A DNA stretch of 64,000 nt. It comes from Clostridium intestinale DSM 6191 (lineage in GTDB: Bacteria > Bacillota > Clostridia > Clostridiales > Clostridiaceae). Location of the stretch: contig NZ_FQXU01000010.1 in the NCBI RefSeq assembly GCF_900130055.1, positions 51,270-115,269 of the forward strand. The letters run 5' to 3'. The notes under the pieces are model-generated. The model was not told where the DNA came from, searched no databases, and saw only the letters and a list, made by a program, of their open reading frames with translations. Position numbers and translations under genes: made by a program. Shown here one piece after another: positions 45,386 through 53,890 of this stretch. Each line of letters starts with the position of its first letter. Position 1 is the stretch's first letter.

Positions 45386-45401
45386 AAGGAGGCATATGTA
45401 T

Positions 45402-45557
45402 ATGGAAAATATTGGATTAAACTTAAGCAATGAAAAAGATATTAGAATTGAAAAATTTTTTGATATACTAGAAGAGATATTAATTTCTTCGGAGGAAAGT
45501 GAGATACAAACTTCATCAGATGATGAAGTTTTTTTATTGCTTATATTGTATGGTTAA
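45402..45557 (+). CDS. 51-aa acidic protein, candidate excision/directionality factor
   Basis: A 51-codon gene with AAGGAGG 9 nt before ATG (an ATG at 45396 is too close to the site). The peptide is strongly acidic (Glu/Asp/Ser-rich, EEILISSEESEIQ) with a hydrophobic C-terminus. It ends 42 bp before the large serine integrase gene. Recombination directionality factors of serine integrases are small, diverse and often encoded here; no sequence match supports that role. Confidence 0.55.
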   Translation: MENIGLNLSNEKDIRIEKFFDILEEILISSEESEIQTSSDDEVFLLLILYG

Positions 45558-45599
45558 TATAAAATATGGTTATATTATTAATCCTAAACGGAGGTTTTT

Positions 45600-47231
45600 A
45601 TGTCTGAAGAAAATAAAAATATTCTTTTATATTACAGAGTATCTACACAAGAGCAAGTAGCCGATGGCTATTCTATTCCAAATCAGAAGCGTTCGTTACA
45701 TAAGTATTGTAATGCTATGGAATATAATATCGTTGGAGAATTTGAAGACTTAGGGATAACTGGTACAAGCATAAACGAAAGAAGCGGTATAAAAAATCTT
45801 TTAAAAGAAATAGAAAAAAATAAAGATATTGATGCTATAATTGTTACTAAACTTTCTAGACTTTCTAGAAAAATGCTAGATTTATTAATAATTCTAGAGT
45901 TTTTAGAGCAACATGATGTTACCTTAATAGCAAAAGAAGATGGAATAGATACAAGTACTGCTTTTGGTAAACCTATGTTAAAACTTGTAGGTATATTTGC
46001 AGAAATGGAACGAGATACAATAGTTTCTCAAACTAGAGCGGGTATGAAGGAAAAAGCAACACAAGGTGAGTTTAATGGAGGGGTTACATCTATTGGATAT
46101 GACTATATAAATAAGGAGTTAGTTATAAATGAAAAAGAGGCTGAAACAGTAAGAAAAATCTTTGATTTGTACACAAATAAAAATTGGGGATATTCTCGTA
46201 TTTGTCAAGAACTCAATAGAAATATTGAGCAATATCCAACTAAAAAAGGAAGTACATGGGCTTATTCTACTGTTAAATATGTATTGGATAACCCAGTTTA
46301 TGTAGGCATGATACGTTGGGGAGTTAGAAAAGATTGGGCTAAGAAAAGAAGAAGAGGGGTTACAGATGATTATGTTTTAGAAAAAGGAAAGCATGCGCCT
46401 ATAATAGGTGAAGATTTATGGCAAAGAACTAGAGAAAAAAGAGATTTAATTGGGAAAACTCCAGTTAAAAAGACTAATTTTAAATATCTTTTGAGTGGAT
46501 TGCCTAAATGCCCTGACTGTGGCTCTGCTATGGTTGCACAACGTTCCACAAGGAAGAATAAAGACGGCACTAAAGTAACATATAGATATTATTCCTGTAG
46601 TAGATGGAATAGCCACAAGGGCGATGTGTGTAAACCAAATTCTATAAAAGCAGAACCTTTAGAAGAACAGGTTATTAGTAAAATTAAAGAATTTATATAT
46701 AGTGATGGTATTATAGATAGAATTGTTAAGGATTTAGGAAGTAAGAATAACTCCGCGGAAATACAAAAAAATATAGACAATATAACAAAGAGAATTAAAA
46801 AATTAAAAAATGACGAAGATAAATATTATAAATACCTAATTGATGATGAAATGTTAAAAATATATAAGGAGTCTAAAATAAGGGAACTGGTAAATGGAAT
46901 TAATAGGGAATTAGACAAATTAGAAAAAGAACTAATCAACTATAAAACTCAACTCGAAAACATAAATAAAAAAAATATAAATGCAGAAAAAGTTGCATTA
47001 ATGCTTAGAAACTTTGATAAGATTTTTGAAAAGGCAGATTTTGAAAATAAAAAAGAATTACTTCATACAATAATTAAAGAAATAACAATTAGCCCCTCTA
47101 CAAGAATTGAAGGTAGAACGGCTAAAGAAATTATTTTGTGCTTTAATAATGAGGATATACTTTCACATGAAAATAAGAAAGCGAAAAACGATTCGTTGTT
47201 GTTTACTTATGGTATGGTTCCCCCTTCATAA
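45600..47231 (+). CDS. large serine integrase of the element
   Basis: A 543-residue large serine recombinase: resolvase domain with Ser15 in YYRVSTQEQ and the KLSRLSRK and EMERD motifs (about 1-150), Recombinase domain (about 165-290), zinc ribbon with Cys304, Cys307, Cys333 and Cys344, and a coiled coil (about 380-460). The last eight codons (TYGMVPPS) lie within the attachment site and rlmH, so integration supplies the stop codon. In the circular form the frame would run on for about 20 codons into the left end. It is the probable integrase for the rlmH site. Confidence 0.92.
   Translation: MSEENKNILLYYRVSTQEQVADGYSIPNQKRSLHKYCNAMEYNIVGEFEDLGITGTSINERSGIKNLLKEIEKNKDIDAIIVTKLSRLSRKMLDLLIILEFLEQHDVTLIAKEDGIDTSTAFGKPMLKLVGIFAEMERDTIVSQTRAGMKEKATQGEFNGGVTSIGYDYINKELVINEKEAETVRKIFDLYTNKNWGYSRICQELNRNIEQYPTKKGSTWAYSTVKYVLDNPVYVGMIRWGVRKDWAKKRRRGVTDDYVLEKGKHAPIIGEDLWQRTREKRDLIGKTPVKKTNFKYLLSGLPKCPDCGSAMVAQRSTRKNKDGTKVTYRYYSCSRWNSHKGDVCKPNSIKAEPLEEQVISKIKEFIYSDGIIDRIVKDLGSKNNSAEIQKNIDNITKRIKKLKNDEDKYYKYLIDDEMLKIYKESKIRELVNGINRELDKLEKELINYKTQLENINKKNINAEKVALMLRNFDKIFEKADFENKKELLHTIIKEITISPSTRIEGRTAKEIILCFNNEDILSHENKKAKNDSLLFTYGMVPPS
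47203..47224. repeat. right attachment site of the element (attR) in rlmH
   Basis: ACTTATGGTA at 47205-47214 followed by TGGTTCCCC; on the minus strand it encodes the last residues GEPYHK of RlmH and the stop. The same core is found at the left end (32097). Confidence 0.75.
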
Positions 47232-47682
47232 TCCTAAAGCTTCTATAAATTTGTTCCAAAAGCATAACTCTAAAAAGTTGATGTGGAAACGTCATTTTAG
47301 AAAAACAAAGCTTATAGTTAGCTCTATTTAGAACAGCCTTAGATATACCTAAACTTCCCCCTATTATAAAAGCTATATTAGAGTTACCAGTTACTCCAAG
47401 ATTATCTATGTAATCTGAAAATCCTTCTGAGGATAATTGCTTACCACCTAAATCCATAGCTATTACAAACATATTATCTTTAATTTTACTTAATATGTTT
47501 TGTCCTTCCTTTTCTTTAATCGCTTCTTCTTCTTTTGCTGAAGCATTATCTGGTGTTTTTTCATCTGGAAGCTCTATTATATCTAATTTACAGTATCTAC
47601 TTAGTCTTTTTGAGTACTCATCTATTGCATCTTTTAAGTATTTTTCTTTTAATTTTCCTACTGTTATTATGGTTATGTTCAT
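47203..47682 (-). CDS. rlmH: 23S rRNA pseudouridine(1915) N3-methyltransferase
   Basis: A 159-residue SPOUT methyltransferase (the invariant family length) that methylates pseudouridine 1915 in 23S rRNA helix 69. It has the trefoil-knot SAM-binding part with [10 protein letters not shown] and the conserved C-terminal ending GEPYHK. Start ATG 47682 with AAGGAG; the longer frame upstream has no site. Its 3' end is the insertion target of the 15-kb element to the left, and the inserted sequence restores the stop codon, so the enzyme remains intact. Confidence 0.96.
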   Translation of the reverse strand: MNITIITVGKLKEKYLKDAIDEYSKRLSRYCKLDIIELPDEKTPDNASAKEEEAIKEKEGQNILSKIKDNMFVIAMDLGGKQLSSEGFSDYIDNLGVTGNSNIAFIIGGSLGISKAVLNRANYKLCFSKMTFPHQLFRVMLLEQIYRSFRIMKGEPYHK

Positions 47683-47839
47683 TATATTCTCCTTATCGCT
47701 GTAGAGCTTTTTCTTTATCAACTTAATCATATCATAAAACAAGGGATGTGCATTTCATTTAGTATGCATCATCCCAAGCATTATTAAAAGTTTTAAGTTA
47801 CGCTAACCATTACGTTATTGCGCCTTAATAAACTGATAA

Positions 47840-48904
47840 TCAATTTTTTGTAATTTTTATATCTGAATACATAAATTCAGAAGTTATATATGCTATACCT
47901 GTTAAATAATCTCTTTCACTGTCTTCTGATAAAAGTATTGTTGGCTTTATATTGTTAGCTAAATATTTTTCACAAGTGTTTCTTATTTTTTCTATTAAGT
48001 TTTTTCTTAATGTCTCTCCACCTATAACTATAAAAGATGGATTAGTAACACAATTTAAAATTGCTATAGTTTGAGAAATAATATCTACATATGTATCGTC
48101 ATCAATATTATTATCTAAAACTTTTTCCAAATGTCCCATGCTATTTATAGGAAGAAATCCTAGTTCACCAGCAAAATTATTTCCACCTCTTATTAATTGC
48201 CCATTTGCTATTATTCCAGCCCCTACTCCAGCTTCAGTAAAATGTATATATACAAGATTTAATTTCTCTATATCTAATACCTCTATGCTTTGAGAATAAT
48301 TTAGACTAAATCCTAATGCCATAGAATTCAGATCATTTTCTAACACTACAGGTATGCCTAATTTTTTCTGTATGTAGTCTCCTAGCTCAAATTTTCTCCA
48401 ATCATTAAGTCCTTTTCCACTAAAAAAAGTTCCATTTTCCACTACTCCAGGAACTCCTATTCCTATAGCTTTTATATCTCTATCCTTAACTATATTATAT
48501 ATAAAGCTCTCAATTACTACATTATCTATAAAGTCTTCTATAATCTTTTCATTAAATTTAGAGTATATTTTTACTTTATTTTCCTCAATAATGTTTCCTA
48601 GTAGATTTGTTATTGCGTAATTTATATAACCATCTTTAATATAAAAAGATAATGCATTATTATAATCCAAATTAAGTGAATATCTTTCAGCTCTTCTACC
48701 CCCACTTGAATCATCAAATCCTAAGCTTATTATCTCTTTTTTTAAAAGTAATTCCTCGATCAACGTCCTTATAGTTGTTATACTAATTCCAGTTATTTCA
48801 GATATTTCGGCTTTAGTTGCAGAACCATTATTCTTTAATGAATCTTTAATTAATGCACTATTTACTCTTTTCATTATTTGTGGCTTTGCTGATAAGTTGT
48901 TCAT
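47840..48904 (-). CDS. ROK family transcriptional regulator
   Basis: A 354-residue NagC/XylR-type ROK protein: winged-helix domain (about 10-75, KAEISEITGISITTIRTLIEEL) and a sugar-kinase-like domain (about 85-345) with the ATP-binding-like IGIGVPGVV and VLENDLNSMALG segments. The zinc-binding cysteine cluster of ROK kinases is missing, as in several repressors. It lies directly downstream of a DHA2-type MFS gene in the same orientation, and a 50-bp perfect palindrome lies just before its start. Confidence 0.85.
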   Translation of the reverse strand: MNNLSAKPQIMKRVNSALIKDSLKNNGSATKAEISEITGISITTIRTLIEELLLKKEIISLGFDDSSGGRRAERYSLNLDYNNALSFYIKDGYINYAITNLLGNIIEENKVKIYSKFNEKIIEDFIDNVVIESFIYNIVKDRDIKAIGIGVPGVVENGTFFSGKGLNDWRKFELGDYIQKKLGIPVVLENDLNSMALGFSLNYSQSIEVLDIEKLNLVYIHFTEAGVGAGIIANGQLIRGGNNFAGELGFLPINSMGHLEKVLDNNIDDDTYVDIISQTIAILNCVTNPSFIVIGGETLRKNLIEKIRNTCEKYLANNIKPTILLSEDSERDYLTGIAYITSEFMYSDIKITKN

Positions 48905-48917
48905 TTCTAATCACCCT

Positions 48918-48967
48918 TAATAAACTTATATCAGATACTTTTAAAAGTATCTGATATAAGTTTATTA
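48918..48967. promoter_or_regulatory. 50-bp perfect palindrome before the ROK gene
   Basis: Bases 48918-48942 are the exact reverse complement of 48943-48967, centred on TTTT/AAAA with no loop. It begins 14 bp from the ROK start codon. No T run follows on either strand, so an operator (ROK autoregulation) or cruciform is likelier than a terminator. Confidence 0.7.
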
Positions 48968-49002
48968 TATTTATTTGCAAAATACAATAGCATAGAAAAG
49001 AA

Positions 49003-49029
49003 AAAAGTTGATGCTTAACATCAACTTTT
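49003..49029 (-). terminator. terminator of the MFS pump gene
   Basis: AAAAGTTGATG (49003-49013) pairs with its complement (49019-49029) and T residues follow on the minus strand. Confidence 0.75.
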
Positions 49030-50458
49030 ATGCAACCTCTGCTTTTTCTTTTAACTTTGAACCATACAATCTATATGCAGTAAGTACAGCACCTAATGAG
49101 CAAATTATAGCTGCTGATATATATACCCATCTCATTCCATATACAAATACATCATCTCTTCCTGATATATATCCAGTAACATGGTATCCTATCTTATTAC
49201 TCATTCTATTGTATAAAAGGGTAGTAGAAAATGATATTCCAAATACGAGTCCTAGATTCCTAACCAAAGCATTGATACTTCCTGCTATACCTAGTTTATT
49301 TTTAGGAACAGTTGACATTACTAGAGAGTTGTTAGGCGACTGGAACATTCCATTTCCTACAGTCATTATTGCTATAAATGAAATTAGTACTCCTAAATGA
49401 GAATATTGATTTAAAGTAGACATTAAAAATAATCCTAAACTAGTTCCCAAAAGACCTAAGAAGGTAAGAATTTCTGAACCTATCTTGTCTGATATATATC
49501 CACTTAAAGGTGCTACAACTGCCAATATTATAGGTGATACCATCATAAGTAATCCAGTAACTGAAGGTGTTAATTTCATTACATATTGTAAATAGAACGG
49601 CAGTATTATATTAGAGCAACTTATTGCTACAAATGATATAAATGCACAGAATATACTAAGTGAAAATAATGTGTTTTTAAATATCTCAAGATTTAATAGT
49701 GGAATTTTAACTCTTTTCTCTGTCTCTATAAAAACTACAAATAGTATTGCTGAAAGTGCAAAACACATAATAATTATAGTATTATTATATCCAACTTCTT
49801 GACCGTGAGTTAATGCTCCAAATAATAATATAATCGTAAGAGAAAATAAGCTTCCACCTTTCAAATCAAGTTTCTCATTAACCACTTCACTATGTTTTGA
49901 TAATGTTTTACTCGCAAGAATAAATGCTACTATTCCTATTGGAACATTTATTAAAAAAATATATTGCCAGCTTAACGCATCTACAATTAATCCACCAAGA
50001 GGAGGACCCACCATAGATCCTAATGCCACAAATGTACCATTTATACCAAGGGCTCTGCCTCTTTCATTGGGAGGAAATACGTGTGTTATAATCCCATGAC
50101 TTGTAGACATAGATGCTGCAGCGCCTATAGCTTGAAGTGCTCTAGATATTACTAACATAACTAAAGAATTAGATATTCCACAAGCTAATGATCCAATTGT
50201 AAAAATAATTATTCCTAACTTAAAAATATTTCCTTTACCTTTAAGGTCTGCAAGTCTTCCGAATATAAGTATAGTTGCTACTATGACAATTAAATAAATA
50301 GTTACTACCCATTCTATTGAAGCCATACTTACAGATAACTTATTTGATATGACAGGTAATGCAACATTTACTATACTACTATCTAGTGTGGCCATAAATG
50401 TTAGCATAACCGTGGTAAGCAGTATTACCCATCTCTTACTATCAACTTTATTCTCCAT
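49028..50458 (-). CDS. DHA2 (EmrB/QacA) type MFS efflux transporter
   Basis: A 476-residue drug:H+ antiporter with 14 predicted helices; motif D1 near the start (LDSSIVNVALP), motif A (GRLADLKGKG) between helices 2 and 3, and motif C-like glycines (GSMVGPPLGGLIVD) in helix 5. Such pumps export lipophilic cations or dyes. The ribosome site is weak (AAAGGAT). A 38-bp near-perfect dyad sits just upstream, so it is likely repressor-controlled; the downstream ROK gene is a candidate regulator. Confidence 0.9.
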   Translation of the reverse strand: MENKVDSKRWVILLTTVMLTFMATLDSSIVNVALPVISNKLSVSMASIEWVVTIYLIVIVATILIFGRLADLKGKGNIFKLGIIIFTIGSLACGISNSLVMLVISRALQAIGAAASMSTSHGIITHVFPPNERGRALGINGTFVALGSMVGPPLGGLIVDALSWQYIFLINVPIGIVAFILASKTLSKHSEVVNEKLDLKGGSLFSLTIILLFGALTHGQEVGYNNTIIIMCFALSAILFVVFIETEKRVKIPLLNLEIFKNTLFSLSIFCAFISFVAISCSNIILPFYLQYVMKLTPSVTGLLMMVSPIILAVVAPLSGYISDKIGSEILTFLGLLGTSLGLFLMSTLNQYSHLGVLISFIAIMTVGNGMFQSPNNSLVMSTVPKNKLGIAGSINALVRNLGLVFGISFSTTLLYNRMSNKIGYHVTGYISGRDDVFVYGMRWVYISAAIICSLGAVLTAYRLYGSKLKEKAEVA

Positions 50459-50480
50459 TATAATTTATCCTTTCACTGTT

Positions 50481-50518
50481 TAATAAAGAATAGTTGCGAT
50501 TGCAACTATTCTTTATTA
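50481..50518. promoter_or_regulatory. 38-bp dyad upstream of the MFS pump
   Basis: 17-bp perfect arms with a 4-nt centre (GATT); the inner part TAGTTGC-N4-GCAACTA resembles MarR-type operators. It ends about 22 bp from the start codon, so it covers the leader. Confidence 0.6.
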
Positions 50519-50578
50519 TTATAATATATCTCTATTATTTATTCAAATACTAAAATTAATACTTTAGAAAAAAATTAA

Positions 50579-50612
50579 AGCAGAAGATTTAATTTCTTAA
50601 TTCTTCTACTTT
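50579..50612 (-). terminator. terminator of the trans-sulfuration operon
   Basis: A GCAGAAGA/TCTTCTAC-type stem with an inner TTAA pairing, followed on the minus strand by TTTAATTTTTTTC. Confidence 0.7.
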
Positions 50613-50619
50613 AATATAA

Positions 50620-51756
50620 TTAAATATTTAATGCTTTATCAAAACTTTCTATCAAGTCCTCAAATTCCTCTAGCCCTACAGAAACTCTTATTAGTGTGTC
50701 TGTTACACCTAACTTTTCTCTCTCTTCCCTAGGTATAGCAGCATGAGACATCTTTGCTGGATAAGACACTATGGTTTCAACCCCACCTAATGAAACTGCA
50801 AAAGCAGCATTTTCTATATTATTTAAAAAATATTTTGTTAAATCTAAAGATTTTAGTCTAAAAGATAAAACAGCACCTCCCCCTGATGCTTGAGCTAAAT
50901 GAATATCTCTACCTGGATGTCCTTCTAGTGATGGATAATATACAGCTTCAACTTCTTCTCTTTTTACAAGCCACCTAGATAATTTTTCTGCTGTTTGTTG
51001 ATGAACATCTAATCTTACCTTTAAGGTTTTTAATCCTCTAAGCAAAAGCCAACAATCATGAGGTCCTAAAATTGCTCCAAAGGAATTCTGTATTGCATAT
51101 ATTCTATTTGCTAAGTCTTCTGTCTTAGCTACAGCTAAACCACCTACTACATCACTATGTCCTCCTATAAATTTAGTTGCACTATGAACTACTATATCAG
51201 CTCCTAAGTCTAAAGGTTTTTGAAGATATGGTGACATAAAAGTATTGTCAACTATAACAATTAATTCGTTACTTTTAGCTATTTCTATAGCACCTTTCAA
51301 ATCTGTTATTTTTAATAATGGATTTGATGGTGTTTCTAAAAATATAGCTTTAGTATTTTCTCTTACAGCTGCTTTTATATTATCTAAATTAGATGCATCC
51401 ACAAAAGTAAATTCAATATTAAATCTACTAAGAACTTTAGTAGTGATTCTATAAGTTCCGCCATAAACATCTTCGCAAATAATTATATGATCTCCAGCTG
51501 AAAATATTGAAAGCACCGATGATGTAGCTGCCATTCCTGATGAAAAAGCAAATCCTCTATACCCATTCTCTAATTGAGCAATCGTATTTTCTAAAGCCTC
51601 TCTTGTAGGATTTCCACTTCTTGAATAATCGTATTTTCCAAAGCTATCTATATCTCTTTGATGATAGGTAGATGCTTGATATATAGGTATACTTAAAGCC
51701 CCTGTTTCTTCATCTATTTCATTTCCATTATGAATTAATTTTGTTCCAAATTTCAT
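50620..51756 (-). CDS. trans-sulfuration enzyme, cystathionine gamma-lyase/beta-lyase type
   Basis: A 378-residue Cys/Met-metabolism PLP enzyme. Hallmarks: YDYSRSGNPTREALE near the N-terminus, EDVYGGTYR, and the PLP lysine in VHSATKFIGGHSDVVGG. Start ATG 51756 with GGGGTGAT, just inside the end of the upstream gene. Paired with a paralogue behind a SAM-I riboswitch, so methionine-related: the pair is comparable to B. subtilis metI-metC or mccAB. Which one makes and which one cleaves cystathionine cannot be settled by reading alone. Confidence 0.88.
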   Translation of the reverse strand: MKFGTKLIHNGNEIDEETGALSIPIYQASTYHQRDIDSFGKYDYSRSGNPTREALENTIAQLENGYRGFAFSSGMAATSSVLSIFSAGDHIIICEDVYGGTYRITTKVLSRFNIEFTFVDASNLDNIKAAVRENTKAIFLETPSNPLLKITDLKGAIEIAKSNELIVIVDNTFMSPYLQKPLDLGADIVVHSATKFIGGHSDVVGGLAVAKTEDLANRIYAIQNSFGAILGPHDCWLLLRGLKTLKVRLDVHQQTAEKLSRWLVKREEVEAVYYPSLEGHPGRDIHLAQASGGGAVLSFRLKSLDLTKYFLNNIENAAFAVSLGGVETIVSYPAKMSHAAIPREEREKLGVTDTLIRVSVGLEEFEDLIESFDKALNI

Positions 51757-51761
51757 ATTTA

Positions 51762-52913
51762 TCACCCCAATGCTTTCTCTAAATCTTTAATTAGGTCCTC
51801 AACATTTTCTATTCCAACAGACAACCTTAAAAGAGTTTTAGTTATACCTAATTTATTTTTTATTTCCTCTGGAATTTCCGCATGAGTTTGAGTCTGAGGA
51901 TATGTAATTAAAGTTTCTACTCCACCTAAGCTTTCTGCAAAAGTTATAACTTCTACATTTTTTAATATCTTTGCTACTTGTTCCTCTTCATAAACATTAA
52001 AAGAAATCATAGCGCCGAAACCTGTTGCTTGACTTTTAGATATTTCGTACCCCTTATGATCCTGTAAACCTACATAAAATACCTCTTTTACCTTATGATG
52101 ATTCTTTAAATAGTTAGCTATCTTTATAGCATTTTCCTGACTTTTATCCATTCTTAGATGTAGTGTTTTCATTCCTCTCAATAAAAGCCATGAATCAAAT
52201 GGTGCTAGTACCGCGCCTGTAGATTTCTGATAAAATCTTATCTTATCATTTATCTCATCACTATTTGTTACTACAAATCCAGCTAAAGCATCATTGTGCC
52301 CACCAAGGAATTTTGTTCCACTATGAACTACTATATCTGCTCCTAGATCTAAAGGTTTTTGATAATATGGCGTTAAGAATGTATTATCAACAATTACTTT
52401 TAAATCTCTTTCTTTAGCTATTTCAACTATTTTTCTTATATCAGTTACCTTCATCATAGGATTTGAAGGTGTCTCTAAAAATATTGCTTTAGTATTTTCC
52501 TTAAGGTTACTTAAAACCTCCTCAATACATGTAGTATCTATAAAATCATGTTCAATTCCATAAGGTTTATATATTTCCTCAAATAACCTGAATGTTCCTC
52601 CATATAAATCGTCTGAAACTAAAATGTGATCCCCACTTTTAAAAAGATTTATAATTGCTGTTATCCCAGCTACTCCAGTAGAAAAAGCTATACCCCACTT
52701 TCCACCTTCTAACTTTGCTACTGTTCCCTCAACTTCTTCTCTAGTTGGATTTTGAAGCCTTGAATAATCATACCCCGTACTCTCATTTAAACCATTATGC
52801 TTAAATGTAGCTGTTTGATATATAGGAAAACTCAAAGATCCTGTTAATGGATCTACTCCTTTTTTTCCATGAACCGCTATCGTCTCAAAGGATAAACATT
52901 TATCTTTACACAT
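51762..52913 (-). CDS. trans-sulfuration enzyme, cystathionine gamma-synthase (MetI)-like
   Basis: A 383-residue PLP enzyme paralogous to the next gene: DYSRLQNPTREEVEG, DDLYGGTFRL, PLP lysine in VHSGTKFLGGHNDALAG. HNDALAG after the lysine is common in gamma-synthase/MetI-like proteins. First gene after a SAM-I riboswitch, so expressed when methionine/SAM is low. Would make cystathionine from an activated homoserine and cysteine, inferred from the riboswitch and gene order. Confidence 0.86.
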   Translation of the reverse strand: MCKDKCLSFETIAVHGKKGVDPLTGSLSFPIYQTATFKHNGLNESTGYDYSRLQNPTREEVEGTVAKLEGGKWGIAFSTGVAGITAIINLFKSGDHILVSDDLYGGTFRLFEEIYKPYGIEHDFIDTTCIEEVLSNLKENTKAIFLETPSNPMMKVTDIRKIVEIAKERDLKVIVDNTFLTPYYQKPLDLGADIVVHSGTKFLGGHNDALAGFVVTNSDEINDKIRFYQKSTGAVLAPFDSWLLLRGMKTLHLRMDKSQENAIKIANYLKNHHKVKEVFYVGLQDHKGYEISKSQATGFGAMISFNVYEEEQVAKILKNVEVITFAESLGGVETLITYPQTQTHAEIPEEIKNKLGITKTLLRLSVGIENVEDLIKDLEKALG

Positions 52914-52936
52914 AATATAACCCCCTTATAAAATAA

Positions 52937-53103
52937 AAAATGCCAGAGATAAACTCTGGCATACAAATATGCTAATTACAGAAATCTACCCTCATCTACC
53001 AGTTTAAAAACTGCAGGAATTAGCACCACTACATAAATTGAATGAAATTTATGTTGGTTGCTGGGCTTCATAGGGCCAGTCCCTCCACCTCTCTTGATAA
53101 GTT
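52937..53103 (-). promoter_or_regulatory. SAM-I (S-box) riboswitch
   Basis: On the minus strand the leader starts CTTATCAAGAGAGGTGGAGG, contains GGCCCTATGAAGCCCAGCAACC and GGTGCTAATTCC, the core S-box consensus, and ends in a TGCCAGAG/CTCTGGCA terminator with a T run (52962-52937). It controls the two trans-sulfuration genes. Confidence 0.95.
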
Positions 53104-53152
53104 TTTTAATTTATTAGTATTATTACACTTTTATATTGCTTTGTCAAATTAA

Positions 53153-53656
53153 TTACGCATTAACTCCACAACATTTTTTATATTTCTTTCCACTCCCACA
53201 TGGACATGGATCATTTCTTCCTATTTTATTTTCATTTCTTACTGTCTTAGATTCTTTATATGACTTAGATATTTCTTTTCTCTTTTCTTCTGAGAATATA
53301 CCTTCCCATTGAGAAAGAGTATAAAGGTATTCAGCTTTTGCATCTAACATATTAAAATATAGTTTTTCTAGATCCATATCAAAAACTAACTCTTGTTCAG
53401 CAGTTACTGTTTCTAAATCGTATGGATTATTTAAACTGTCATTTATTCCATCTAAAAATCCCATAACGAACTCATTAGTAGCATTAAATTCTTTTGCTAA
53501 CTCTTCAATAGTTGATTTTTTTATTTCCTTGTGGTTTGATAAAAGTTTTTTATATATTCTAGTTTCTATATCACTATATTCAGCCCAGAAAGCTTCTTCC
53601 CCTTTACTTTTAACATATTCTACAACCATGTCTGTCCATTGTTTATATAGACTCAT
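53153..53656 (-). CDS. SEC-C motif protein
   Basis: A 167-residue protein with a helical N-terminal region (about 1-140, related to a DUF that is common in clostridia) and a C-terminal SEC-C zinc motif [17 protein letters not shown] like that of SecA. The SEC-C motif binds zinc and often contacts SecB or the ribosome; the role here is unknown. Single gene with a normal ribosome site. Confidence 0.85.
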   Translation of the reverse strand: MSLYKQWTDMVVEYVKSKGEEAFWAEYSDIETRIYKKLLSNHKEIKKSTIEELAKEFNATNEFVMGFLDGINDSLNNPYDLETVTAEQELVFDMDLEKLYFNMLDAKAEYLYTLSQWEGIFSEEKRKEISKSYKESKTVRNENKIGRNDPCPCGSGKKYKKCCGVNA

Positions 53657-53721
53657 ATTATCTTCTCCTCTTTCTTATATGTATTAATTTATACCAAGTA
53701 CCTTTAATATAGACAATTTCT

Positions 53722-53874
53722 CTATTTCTCTAAAGAATACTCTGCTTTATCATTGCAATAATTACATTTTCCTTCTTTTGCTTCGTTCATTATTGGAAAG
53801 GTCTCATTAACTACTAAGAATTCATCTAAAGCCTCGTCTATGTGTTCTTTACATGCCAACACTTTATTTTCCAT
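53722..53874 (-). CDS. CxxH/CxxC miniprotein
   Basis: A 50-codon gene with GGAGAAG before ATG. The peptide has CKEH (residues 8-11) and CNYC (37-40), a four-ligand zinc site matching the CxxH/CxxC small protein family found near yycJ in Firmicutes. Function unknown. Confidence 0.85.
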   Translation of the reverse strand: MENKVLACKEHIDEALDEFLVVNETFPIMNEAKEGKCNYCNDKAEYSLEK

Positions 53875-53890
53875 GAGTATCTTCTCCTTA

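Larger units (their letters stand above)
32097..47214. mobile_element. 15.1-kb element integrated at the 3' end of rlmH
   Basis: The two ends share ACTTATGGTA (32097-32106 and 47205-47214) and 17 of 19 bases when extended rightward. The right copy is the 3' end of rlmH and also the 3' end of a large serine integrase gene, the usual place for such an integrase. The left copy, read on the minus strand, also encodes GEPYHK-stop, the RlmH C-terminus, with differences only at third codon positions. Inside are a HUH Rep, two further site-specific recombinases, a recombinase-like protein, a toxin homologue, exported proteins and a structured noncoding region. No coupling protein or secretion ATPase is seen, so it is probably a plasmid-like or mobilisable element. 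Confidence 0.82.

Noticed and set aside
32097..47214. A true SCC (ccr-type) cassette
   Set aside because: The target gene is the same, but there is a single integrase and no ccrA/B/C-like pair, no adjacent cch-type helicase and a different core sequence.
47107..47331. 74-codon frame across the right attachment site
   Set aside because: It lies in another frame of the integrase and rlmH, both of which are well supported.
49008..49400. 130-codon frame opposite the MFS pump
   Set aside because: Antisense shadow of the last helices of the transporter; overlaps its terminator.
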